From Candidatus Saccharibacteria bacterium (lineage in GTDB: Bacteria; Patescibacteriota; Saccharimonadia; Saccharimonadales; Saccharimonadaceae): a DNA stretch of 52,211 bases. The stretch lies in NCBI GenBank assembly GCA_016789455.1, contig JAEUQU010000001.1, forward strand, positions 97,710 through 149,920, read 5' to 3'. Each line of letters starts with the position of its first letter. Position 1 is the first letter of the stretch. The notes beneath the pieces are model-generated. The model ran no database searches. It had not been told where the DNA came from and saw nothing but the letters and a program-made list of their open reading frames with translations. Of this stretch, positions 1 to 7,134 are shown in pieces. The translations under genes were made by a program, and so were the position numbers.

Positions 1-288
1 CCGCTGCTGCCAGATGGCCTCATACTCTTGTAAATGCTTCGCTGCCATATCCACCACTACCGGATTTGCCAATACTTTTTGCTGCACGCCCTCCTTCCGC
101 TTGATGACCAGCTGCGCTTTTTCGAGGACATTCAGATGCTTGGCAACCGCCGCAAACGATATGTCGTACTTTTCAGCCAGCTCGGTTATGGTTTGTTCCG
201 CTTCACATACGCGACGAAGTATGTCGCGCCTGGTCGGGTCGGCCAGGGAGCGGAATACGTCATCTAGGTTCAAAGTATACTCAACCAT
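1..288 (-). CDS. ArsR-family HTH transcriptional regulator (3' end outside window)
   Basis: Reading the minus strand from an ATG at 288 gives 96 residues that run off the window. The start, FRSLADPTRRDIL, followed by ITELAEKYDISFAAVAKHLNVLEKAQLV and a KRKEGVQQ wing, is the classic winged-helix of ArsR/SmtB repressors, with the recognition helix near residues 38-50. No CxC metal-binding motif is seen in the visible part, so it may belong to the non-metal branch (the kind often paired with an SRPBCC/AHSA1 gene), but the C-terminus is missing. The start is fixed by a good promoter whose -10 ends 7 nt before the ATG and by a palindrome centred on the start codon, which suggests autorepression. 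Confidence 0.88.
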   Translation of the reverse strand, partial: MVEYTLNLDDVFRSLADPTRRDILRRVCEAEQTITELAEKYDISFAAVAKHLNVLEKAQLVIKRKEGVQQKVLANPVVVDMAAKHLQEYEAIWQQR

Positions 289-324
289 ATGGTTTAATAT
301 ACTCCGCGCACTTGACCCCGTCAA
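274..324 (-). promoter_or_regulatory. arsR-type promoter with palindromic operator over the start codon
   Basis: On the minus strand, -35 TTGACG (319-324), a 17 bp spacer and -10 TATATT (296-301) end 7 nt before the ATG at 288, so the transcript should be leaderless. A 30 bp inverted repeat at 274-303, with left arm AGTATAcTcAACCAT, matches in 13 of 15 pairs and is centred exactly on the ATG (288/289), covering the -10 and the first codons. A second short repeat, TTGAC-CCC-GTCAA, lies at 312-324 over the -35. Binding of the encoded ArsR-type dimer here would block RNA polymerase; that step is inference. Confidence 0.75.
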
Positions 325-348
325 GCTTTTTGCGCGTTGATATTACAA

Positions 349-2121
349 TTACGGTGTCAGTGTCAGAATTAACGGCTCGCCGCTCAGCTGCAACTCCGCC
401 GTATCGGTGTTGGTCAGCTGCTGCACTGCTTCCGTACCCTGCATCGGCCGGTGCACCGATACCTTCGAGAATGTCCGCCCCAGATTGACCGTCGCCTTAG
501 CGACTGCCGGCGTCAGCTCGCCACCGTTCCAGATAGGCCGCTCGTCCCAGACGGCGAGATTATAGCTGCCGTCGGAGCGCTGCAAAGCAAAGCTGTGACC
601 TTCTTTTGGCAGGCCGCTGATGGAATATGGCAGCGTGCCATCGCGTGCCGGTCCGTCATCTTTCAGGATAGCCGTCAGGTTATGCAGGGCCGTTGCCGCC
701 GGCTTGGGCTGGTCGTCCATGCCGAAGAAACCAAAGGACTCGTGCGGATTGTCTGTTAGCAGATACACATACGTCTTATGGAAGCCGGCCTGGAAGGCAT
801 CAAGGTAGATATTCAGGTAGTACAGGGCGTGGGTGCGGGGCGTGATCTGCGCTGATTGATAGCCCGTCTCAGTAATCACTGCCTTGTGCGGCGGCACCGA
901 GAAATAAGAGCTTCCCAGCTCCCTCAGGAAGTGGTTATGCGGCTGCGACGTGTTCTGCGGATACGGGTGGATATTGCCATAGTCAGCGTGGCCCTCCAGC
1001 CCTAATAGCCCGTACTTGTCGGCATCGGTAGCAGAAGTGTTGCCCGTCAGGTTGTACATCAGCACTCCTTGCAGCGCTGCACTGGCCTTGAGCCGGCTGT
1101 AGTACGCATCTATGAAACACTTGGCTGCCGGGCCATTGCGATTGCCCCAGCCTTTCACCCAGGTACTGCCACCACAAGTGAAGGCGAAGTTATTGATCTC
1201 ATTCGGGCCCTCCACCGCAATCAGCGGCTTGCCGGGCAACCCCGCCATAGTTTCAGCGTCCTGAATAAGCGTGTTTATGTCATTTGAGTAATGGATCATG
1301 TTAAAACGGATGCCCTTTTGCGCCAGCTGCGTGTACTGGCCCAGCAGTCCGCCGCCTTCCTGATAGTGGTCGCGGATGGTGCGGACGCCAAGGTAGTTGA
1401 GCTTGTCATAGACTTTGCCGGCGTCGCCTTCGTACTGGTCCATATGCGTATTGACGGCCAGGCTGTCGAGGAATGACCCGACCGACGGCGCCTTCGGTGG
1501 CAGCAGCTGCCCGTTCAGCATGCCGAGCGAGGCGTCCGAGGCCGGGCCGCCCGATGTCCAGACTACATCATATGCCTCGTTGCGCATTGCCAAGTACGGC
1601 ACCTTCGGCTGGAATAGCAGGGTGGCGCCCGCCACATCGAAAGTGCCGCTGGACCAGATTGGCCCGCTTGGTCCGTAGAGCACCAGGTTGCCATCGGCCT
1701 GCAGCACCACCCGGCAGGTGCTGCCTGCGCCACACGTAGCATTCGTCTTCGTATTCCACAACACCGCACCCGAGCCATCCACCACCTGGATATCAGCCGA
1801 TTCGGTAAATTGCAGCGTCACGCCGCCCACCGTCTTCTTGGCACCAGGCACGAAGGTGTACATATCATGGCCGAAGCTCATAAACGGCGTGCCAGCCGCA
1901 GCTGGCGGCAGTGCAAAGGAAGGGTCAAACTTAATGGCTGCACTGCCGGAGGCCGAAGTATCAGCCAGTGTCATATCGTCACGGCTTAGCGCGGCCGCCT
2001 CCGCTTCGCGCTGCGGCGATGGCACGACGGCCCGGGTCAAGGCTGTCAGGACGGCTCCTACGCCCACTATCAATAAGGCAACCCCGATGGCAATCCGCCG
2101 ATTATTGTTTTGTTTGCCCAT
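349..2121 (-). CDS. Membrane-anchored/secreted B-lectin plus glycoside hydrolase-like protein
   Basis: 590 residues. The N-terminus is a signal anchor (about residues 9-31). It is followed by a short EAEA...ASGSAAIKF segment (about 38-65) resembling the start of a CBM6/35-type module, then a bulb-lectin domain (about 80-195) containing the exact QxDxNxVxY motif (QADGNLVLY). The C-terminal part is a TIM-barrel-like glycosidase with GPNE (E308, candidate acid/base) and VITETG (E418, candidate nucleophile), as in clan GH-A. The substrate family cannot be named. The ATG at 2121 is preferred over an upstream in-frame TTG at 2151. It probably acts on surface or host glycans. A paralogous N-terminal segment occurs in the GH26-like gene at 31308. 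Confidence 0.72.
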   Translation of the reverse strand: MGKQNNNRRIAIGVALLIVGVGAVLTALTRAVVPSPQREAEAAALSRDDMTLADTSASGSAAIKFDPSFALPPAAAGTPFMSFGHDMYTFVPGAKKTVGGVTLQFTESADIQVVDGSGAVLWNTKTNATCGAGSTCRVVLQADGNLVLYGPSGPIWSSGTFDVAGATLLFQPKVPYLAMRNEAYDVVWTSGGPASDASLGMLNGQLLPPKAPSVGSFLDSLAVNTHMDQYEGDAGKVYDKLNYLGVRTIRDHYQEGGGLLGQYTQLAQKGIRFNMIHYSNDINTLIQDAETMAGLPGKPLIAVEGPNEINNFAFTCGGSTWVKGWGNRNGPAAKCFIDAYYSRLKASAALQGVLMYNLTGNTSATDADKYGLLGLEGHADYGNIHPYPQNTSQPHNHFLRELGSSYFSVPPHKAVITETGYQSAQITPRTHALYYLNIYLDAFQAGFHKTYVYLLTDNPHESFGFFGMDDQPKPAATALHNLTAILKDDGPARDGTLPYSISGLPKEGHSFALQRSDGSYNLAVWDERPIWNGGELTPAVAKATVNLGRTFSKVSVHRPMQGTEAVQQLTNTDTAELQLSGEPLILTLTP

Positions 2122-2177
2122 ATGTTTGTTTACCCCAGATGTATAGCCCAACTATAGCACGCCGGGATATGTGCAAC

Positions 2178-2209
2178 AAAAATATAAAAAGACTCCTGGC
2201 CGGAGTCTT
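2178..2209 (-). terminator. Intrinsic terminator after tRNA-Lys
   Basis: An 8 bp stem (2189-2196 with 2202-2209, AAGACTCC/GGAGTCTT) and 5 nt loop are followed on the minus strand by a T-rich run ending at 2178. It lies 14 nt past the tRNA CCA end. Confidence 0.85.
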
Positions 2210-2222
2210 AAAGGAATCAACC

Positions 2223-2299
2223 TGGAGGGACCACTGGGGCTTGAACCCAGGACACCCTGCTTAAAAGGCAGGTGCTCTAACCAGCTGAGCTATGGTCCC
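2223..2299 (-). tRNA. tRNA-Lys (anticodon TTT), CCA encoded
   Basis: The 77 nt minus-strand sequence folds into a full cloverleaf. The acceptor arm is GGGACCA/TGGTCCC, the D arm contains GCTCAGCTGGTTAGAGC, the anticodon loop is CTTTTAA with TTT at positions 34-36, and the T arm is CTGGG-TTCAAGC-CCCAG. The 3' CCA is genomically encoded. The discriminator base reads U instead of the A usual for bacterial tRNA-Lys, which is odd. A terminator follows directly. Confidence 0.95.
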
Positions 2300-2412
2300 G
2301 TATGTACCGGACGCACCACCAAAAAGTGGCGCTCGCGAACGTGGTAAATATACCATCTTACATCGGTGACTGTCAAACAGAGGTGCCGCCAGCAAAGGTA
2401 GCGAATGCCGCC

Positions 2413-2904
2413 CTAGTGCCCGTGGTCGCCATGCCCTGCCTTGCCACCCTTTTTGGCGCTGGCCAGCATAGTATCAATAACCGCCCAGATGATCAGCCCC
2501 GCCGTCACCGCCGAGCCATAACTGGTGACATACATAAAGAATTGCTGGACGATAGTGTCATTGACGACGGTCACCTTGAGCACCGGCACCAAAAACAGCA
2601 CGCCCAGCACCGCAAATAACAGGCTCCCGATGATACGCGGCAGCTTCTTGCCATACGCCGGCCCGCTGGCCAGCAAAAACAGCACTGGCATCATCGTCAG
2701 GGCCATGCCGACGACCGTCGCGAGCGGCAAAGCCGATATCTCAACACCCTGTCCCTCAAGCAGCGCACTGGCAGCGCCGGTGAAGTATTGGCTCAGCAAT
2801 GTCCCGGCACACAGGCCGAGCGCCAGTATTCCAAAACGGCGTTTACTGAAAAACGCCACAAAGTAGAGACACAGGAAGATAGCAAGAAGGATACCGGCTG
2901 CCAT
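2413..2904 (-). CDS. Polytopic membrane protein, unrecognised
   Basis: 163 residues with about four to five hydrophobic segments: 3-20, 23-45, 63-81, about 90-108 and about 125-147. It ends in a lysine/glycine-rich tail closing with HGDHGH, a possible metal-binding or merely polar tail. No catalytic motif is visible and I do not recognise the family. The ATG at 2904 is the first plausible start. It follows the RimK operon in the same direction after 73 bases, so it could be read through from it, although no terminator or clear promoter was found between them. Confidence 0.65.
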   Translation of the reverse strand: MAAGILLAIFLCLYFVAFFSKRRFGILALGLCAGTLLSQYFTGAASALLEGQGVEISALPLATVVGMALTMMPVLFLLASGPAYGKKLPRIIGSLLFAVLGVLFLVPVLKVTVVNDTIVQQFFMYVTSYGSAVTAGLIIWAVIDTMLASAKKGGKAGHGDHGH

Positions 2905-2977
2905 ATAGTACTTATGGTAGCATTTTTTGAAGCACTTTAGGGAGTGGGCGGACGTTTCTACACTCTAAATACAGGTA

Positions 2978-3889
2978 CTAGGCGCCGATCTTGTCTTTGC
3001 GGTTCCGCCGTTTGGCGTTCAATTCCAGATAATCGATGATCGGGCCGGCGACGTTGCGGCCAGTCACCCCTTCGATACCGAAACCCGGACTGGCATTAAC
3101 CTCCAGCACCAGCGGTCCGCGCGCTGAACGCATCAGATCCACACCGCAGACACTCAGGCCCATGGTCTTAGCCGCCTTGATGGCGGTCTTGCGTTCGTCT
3201 TCGGTCAGCTTGACCGGCACACCCTCCCCACCCTGGTGCAGGTTGGAGCGGAACTCGTCATCCAGGCTTTGGCGCTGCATGGCGGCCACCACTTTGCCAC
3301 CGACCACAAAGACACGAATGTCGACACCGGCCGATTCCTTGACGAATTCCTGGAGCAGAATGTTGGTCCCGTCCTCATTCATGACATAAAAAGCTTGCAG
3401 TACGGACTTGGCAGCTTTTTTGGTCTCGGCCAGGACTACGCCGTTGCCATGGGTGCCGCGAGCCAGCTTGATGATGACCGGCGTACCGCCCACCTGGTCA
3501 ATCAGGTTCTGAGCATCGGCAGCGCTGCGGGCCACCACCGTCTTGGGGATGCCCACGCCTGCCCGGGCGAACAGCTGCATGCTGCGCAGCTTATCGCGTG
3601 AGCGGACGATGGCGATCGAACTGGTCAGTGTGTAAACGCCTTGCATCTCGAACTGGCGGACGATGGCACAGCCGTATTTGGTCATATAGCTGGCGATACG
3701 GGGCACGATGGCGTCATAGCCACGCAGTTCGCGGCCCTCGTACATCACCGACGGGTTGCTCTTTTCGATGGCGGCGTAGCAATCCTTGTATTTGATGATG
3801 TCGACTTCGTGACCACGCTTCTCGGCCTCTTCTTTGAGACGCTTCGTCGAGTAGTTGCCGGGGCCGTTGGATAAAATAGCGATGTTCAT
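2978..3889 (-). CDS. rimK: RimK-type ATP-grasp amino-acid (glutamate) ligase
   Basis: 303 residues, the usual RimK length. The order is an N-terminal pre-ATP-grasp domain (about 1-100), then the ATP-grasp core with RDKLRSMQLFARAGVGIP, VIIKLARGTHGNGV (ATP-binding lysine), LLQEFVKESAGVDIRVFVVGGKVVAAMQR, and the Mg-binding LVLEVNASPGFGIEG near residues 262-276. RimK enzymes add glutamate to the C-terminus of ribosomal protein S6 or to other peptides. Its start overlaps the stop of the retropepsin-like gene by 4 bases, so the two are translationally coupled, and that gene abuts a DUF1704 peptidase. The true target here is unknown. Confidence 0.92.
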   Translation of the reverse strand: MNIAILSNGPGNYSTKRLKEEAEKRGHEVDIIKYKDCYAAIEKSNPSVMYEGRELRGYDAIVPRIASYMTKYGCAIVRQFEMQGVYTLTSSIAIVRSRDKLRSMQLFARAGVGIPKTVVARSAADAQNLIDQVGGTPVIIKLARGTHGNGVVLAETKKAAKSVLQAFYVMNEDGTNILLQEFVKESAGVDIRVFVVGGKVVAAMQRQSLDDEFRSNLHQGGEGVPVKLTEDERKTAIKAAKTMGLSVCGVDLMRSARGPLVLEVNASPGFGIEGVTGRNVAGPIIDYLELNAKRRNRKDKIGA

Positions 3890-4326
3890 AGTCCGAATCC
3901 TTCCGCCTCAGTATCAATATCTTTAGTAAGCATGACATCGACCAACGCGTTCTGCTCAATCATGAAGCGGCGGCCCAGTAGCATATCGTGCTTCATGCTG
4001 ATGCGGTCGGTCAGGCCGATGTAGGTGTCGTAATCTGTGCCCTGCACCGTCACGGTAATCGGAATCAGGTAGCGGTCTTCCTCCTGTCCGTTGGCGCTAC
4101 GGACGGTCACCGCCTTGAAATCACCAGTACTGGTGGCCAGGCTCGGCTCGCCAAGCGGCGTGAAGTACAGCAGCGTACGACCGTCATCACCCCGCATCAA
4201 CGAGATGTCGGTACAGTGCAAAGCCCCGGAAAAAGCTCCGGTATCAACCTTGGCAACCAGCTCGGGGATGCCGAGGCTGGGGATGGCGACTGTTTCCAGG
4301 CTGCCGAGTGTCAGACGATATTCCAA
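3886..4326 (-). CDS. Retropepsin-like (PF05618/RimB-type) peptidase
   Basis: 146 residues. It carries AKVDTGAFSGALHC (D28-T29-G30, the aspartic-peptidase motif), a central beta-rich region, and GLTDRISMKHDMLLGRRFMIEQ near the C-terminus, which matches the RDxLIGR-type motif of the family annotated as 'putative ATP-dependent zinc protease' (RimB-like). Members of this family commonly sit next to rimK, as here. It starts one base after the stop of the DUF1704 gene and overlaps rimK by 4 bases. Likely role: trimming or regulating the tails that RimK builds. That is an inference from context. Confidence 0.85.
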   Translation of the reverse strand: MEYRLTLGSLETVAIPSLGIPELVAKVDTGAFSGALHCTDISLMRGDDGRTLLYFTPLGEPSLATSTGDFKAVTVRSANGQEEDRYLIPITVTVQGTDYDTYIGLTDRISMKHDMLLGRRFMIEQNALVDVMLTKDIDTEAEGFGL

Positions 4327-5538
4327 TTACGCAACCTCCAGTTCTTTTAGTTTAGCAAGATGTCGCTCATTTGTGGGGTCGAACTTGCCAAGCAGCAGAT
4401 AGTCCATGATGTCGTCGACCGAATCACCGCCTTCGAGCCGCTCAGTGATGAACTGCCCCATTTTGATGAAGCCCTGGTGATACGAGATGTCCTTGGTGAA
4501 AACGCCGCTGTACTGGTCGCCGCGGGTACCGCGATAGATACGGTTGACGTGGGCATACACTTCAGACTCGATCTGTTCGACCGGCTTTTTCTTCTCCTCG
4601 ATCTCGTTGCGCAGTAGCGCCCGCGTCATGGCGAATTCGAGCAATTCGGGCCGGGTGAGCGGCTTGTTGCCCAGCGTACCCAAAGCCAGCGATATGTCGA
4701 CGTAATTGACCTTGCTGCCATTGACGCCACGCTTAGCGTGCACGAGGACCTCATGACCCAACAGACCCTTGAGTTGAGTAGCGGTTACCGATGCGCGCTT
4801 CATACCGACAATGATCTTTTTGTCGGCAGCGACGACCGAGAGCGAGTCTTTGTCGTCATTCCGCTCTACCGTCCAGCCGCTCCAATCAGGGTCATCATGG
4901 TCAGCCAGTGCCTGAATGGCATTTTCGATTTTATCGGCGATGTCCGCCGGACCGATCTGGTCTTCGCCACCCTCTAGGTCGAGCGCGGCAAAAGCCTTCT
5001 CGTATTTGCTCATCATGTGAGTGCCCACAGTCTCGGCGACTTCGGCGAACAACGCTTCTGCACTCTCAACAGTGTCATCATACAGGCCGTAGCGTTCATT
5101 CAGTTCGGCGTAATGAGTACGAAGTGCATCGTCGGCGCCAGCCTCACCAGCCAGTCGTTGCAGGCCAATAGCCTGCTCCGCAGCGAGACGACTGGCGATT
5201 TCGGCTTCAGGAACACCGTAGATCTCACTGCTAGCCTGCGTGTAACGCTCGGCCCAGATGGCAGCTTGCGCCTGGTCGTCGGGATGATCTTCGCGGATGG
5301 TCTCAGTTGCGCGACGGGCGGTCTGCAGCAGATAGAGATTCGCCAGCTGCTGCGCGGCAGCCTCTTCCTCAAGCGAGCCTTCTGGCAAGTCCCAAAAGGC
5401 ATTCAGCCGCGCCATATCGGTGCCGTAATGCTTATCGACGGCAGAAGCAAGGTTGGCATATTGCAACCGGCCTCCGCGAGCGGACTCGACAGTAGGAGTA
5501 ATCGGCTTAAGGACTACGACAGTAGAGAATTCGGACAT
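4327..5538 (-). CDS. DUF1704 (tyrosine/glutamate carboxypeptidase-like, MATCAP-like) metallopeptidase
   Basis: 403 residues from the ATG at 5538. The zinc motif HExxxH is HEVLVH (H262, E263, H267), followed by AKRGVNG and, further on, VFTKDISYHQG, the TKDxxY signature of DUF1704. Eukaryotic relatives (MATCAP/KIAA0895L) remove C-terminal tyrosine from tubulin; bacterial members are uncharacterised or annotated as 'flavohemoglobin expression-modulating QEGLP motif' proteins. The usual EGLA/EEG third-ligand region is less clear here (PELLEFAMTRALLRNE). It is first in an operon with the retropepsin-like and rimK genes. The start is set by a promoter whose -10 ends 6 nt before the ATG; the in-frame TTG at 5553 lies between the -35 and -10. 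Confidence 0.82.
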   Translation of the reverse strand: MSEFSTVVVLKPITPTVESARGGRLQYANLASAVDKHYGTDMARLNAFWDLPEGSLEEEAAAQQLANLYLLQTARRATETIREDHPDDQAQAAIWAERYTQASSEIYGVPEAEIASRLAAEQAIGLQRLAGEAGADDALRTHYAELNERYGLYDDTVESAEALFAEVAETVGTHMMSKYEKAFAALDLEGGEDQIGPADIADKIENAIQALADHDDPDWSGWTVERNDDKDSLSVVAADKKIIVGMKRASVTATQLKGLLGHEVLVHAKRGVNGSKVNYVDISLALGTLGNKPLTRPELLEFAMTRALLRNEIEEKKKPVEQIESEVYAHVNRIYRGTRGDQYSGVFTKDISYHQGFIKMGQFITERLEGGDSVDDIMDYLLLGKFDPTNERHLAKLKELEVA

Positions 5539-5544
5539 GCGCAA

Positions 5545-5573
5545 ATAGTACAATAAAAATACCTACAGGTCAA
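5545..5573 (-). promoter_or_regulatory. Promoter of the DUF1704-retropepsin-rimK operon
   Basis: -35 TTGACC (5568-5573), a 17 bp spacer and -10 TACTAT (5545-5550). Only 6 nt separate the -10 from the ATG at 5538, so the mRNA should begin at or next to the start codon. Confidence 0.75.
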
Positions 5574-5593
5574 TAGTTTTGGCAAAGAATTTG

Positions 5594-7087
5594 CTACGCC
5601 ACACCCCTGATAGCCGCCAACGTCAACCGCCGATGATCCGCCCGCAGCGGATGGATCTTGGCAAAGCGCTCCAGGCGGTGCTCGGCCTGGCGCTGCGGCT
5701 CGCTCAGCTGCATGTCGCGGTCCCACTTGCGCCAGACTTCGGTCTGACCGATATAATATGTCAGCGCGTCCTTGGTAAAGACGACGCCGGGCACCCGTCC
5801 GTCCGTGCCGCGGAAGATGCGGCGCAGGTGCTCAAAAGTTTCAAACATAATGGTGCGGGTCGCCTCGGCGGCGTCTTCGACCCGGCCGTCCAAATAGGCT
5901 TCTATCAGGCGGGCCCGCCAGATAAGCTCAAATGTCTGGGTAAAATTACGGCCGGAAAGCGCGCGGCCATCAAGACCCAGCGCCAACCCTACGGAGAAAT
6001 AATAGCCGTTGGCCACGGCCTCGCTGTTGACATCACCATACACCAGTGCCTCATTGACCTTGCCATTACCCTCTTCCCAAGAGAGATAGCCGGTACACCC
6101 GAAGCCGCCAATCAGCGGATGGCCACAGGCGTCACCGTTCTCGCGGCGGGCTACATGCTGGTCAATCTCGTGCGATTGGACGACAGCATCGAACTCCTTG
6201 AGTGTCAGCCGCCTGGTGCGCGGTATGTAAATCGTCCGGTCGGCTTGGCAGGTATCGATATTAGCTTCATCGGTCAGCCTGACCCGCCAACGCGTAAAAT
6301 CACGGGCCTTGAGCGCCAACCTGGTGGCTGCCACGATGGCACCGGCGTCCATGCTGCCATCATGTACCGGCACTTCGCCGCTCTCAATACCCGCCTCCAC
6401 GGCGTCCAGTGATGGCCGCATACGCTGAAACAACTGGCGGGTGTAGTATTCGACGGTCGCGCCATCGGGCATATAGGAGCGCTCAATCGGCAGGTTGTCG
6501 GGCAGGCTCTGACTGAGGTGGCGCCAGGCATTCTGCACCTCCCGCGGCACATCCGGCACATGGGCGACCGCCGAAAGCTGCTGCAGCCGTGCTCCCAGTA
6601 CCCGCCGCCAATGCTTGGCGCTGGGCGCGCCATAGATTTCGCGCATCATCCGTCCCAGCTGCCGCGACACCGCCAGGTACATCTCGCCATCGGACACCTG
6701 CTGGCTTTGCAGCTTGGATAGAATCATGATACCGATCTCGTGGACACGGTTGGCGATGCTCTCACGCAGGATACGCACCGGCTCCTCAGTCATGCCCAGC
6801 TCTACCACCTCCTCCAGCATCAGCGACAGTTCGTCGCGGTAGGCGATCAGCGCCTCAACATCGATTTCCGGATAAAAGAACTGCGGCGCTTCAGGCGTGT
6901 TGCCGTTCAGCGCCGCAGTGACGTAATGGGCTTTGACCGTATCGGCCATGGGGCCATGTTGATTGAAATACTTATACGTTTCCAGGTTGGCGAGCGGATG
7001 GGCGGCAAATTTGAGGGCCAAGACATCCAGCCCTGCAGGCAGGCCGCTGTAATCTGTGCTGGTATCGGCAGGCTCGCTCGTCTTCAC
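5594..7087 (-). CDS. Second DUF1704 (MATCAP-like) metallopeptidase
   Basis: 497 residues from a GTG at 7087. The zinc motif is HEIDQH (H306, E307, H311), followed by VARRENG, LSWEEGNGKVNEALVYGD (candidate third zinc ligand and EEG region), and VVFTKDALTYYIG, the TKDxxY signature. It is only distantly similar to the neighbouring DUF1704 protein, so this is an old duplication or independent recruitment. The GTG start is chosen because the -10 TATACT ends 6 nt upstream; the longer TTG at 7123 is part of the -35 box. It lies just upstream of the rimK operon with its own promoter. Confidence 0.8.
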   Translation of the reverse strand: MKTSEPADTSTDYSGLPAGLDVLALKFAAHPLANLETYKYFNQHGPMADTVKAHYVTAALNGNTPEAPQFFYPEIDVEALIAYRDELSLMLEEVVELGMTEEPVRILRESIANRVHEIGIMILSKLQSQQVSDGEMYLAVSRQLGRMMREIYGAPSAKHWRRVLGARLQQLSAVAHVPDVPREVQNAWRHLSQSLPDNLPIERSYMPDGATVEYYTRQLFQRMRPSLDAVEAGIESGEVPVHDGSMDAGAIVAATRLALKARDFTRWRVRLTDEANIDTCQADRTIYIPRTRRLTLKEFDAVVQSHEIDQHVARRENGDACGHPLIGGFGCTGYLSWEEGNGKVNEALVYGDVNSEAVANGYYFSVGLALGLDGRALSGRNFTQTFELIWRARLIEAYLDGRVEDAAEATRTIMFETFEHLRRIFRGTDGRVPGVVFTKDALTYYIGQTEVWRKWDRDMQLSEPQRQAEHRLERFAKIHPLRADHRRLTLAAIRGVA

Positions 7088-7093
7088 TCTTCC

Positions 7094-7123
7094 AGTATAC
7101 AAAGTCTGAAGCGTAAGCGGCAA
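7094..7123 (-). promoter_or_regulatory. Promoter of the second DUF1704 gene
   Basis: -35 TTGCCG (7118-7123), an 18 bp spacer and -10 TATACT (7094-7099), with 6 nt to the GTG at 7087. This predicts a leaderless mRNA and moves the start 12 codons downstream of the longest reading frame. Confidence 0.7.
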
Positions 7124-7134
7124 AAGAGACGTTG

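Noticed and set aside
14-340. Plus-strand frames at the left edge
   Set aside because: The minus strand reads as a clear ArsR winged helix with a matching promoter and operator.
2122-2151. Ten-codon N-terminal extension of the lectin-glycosidase gene from a TTG
   Set aside because: The ATG at 2121 directly precedes a normal signal anchor; no ribosome site or promoter supports the TTG.
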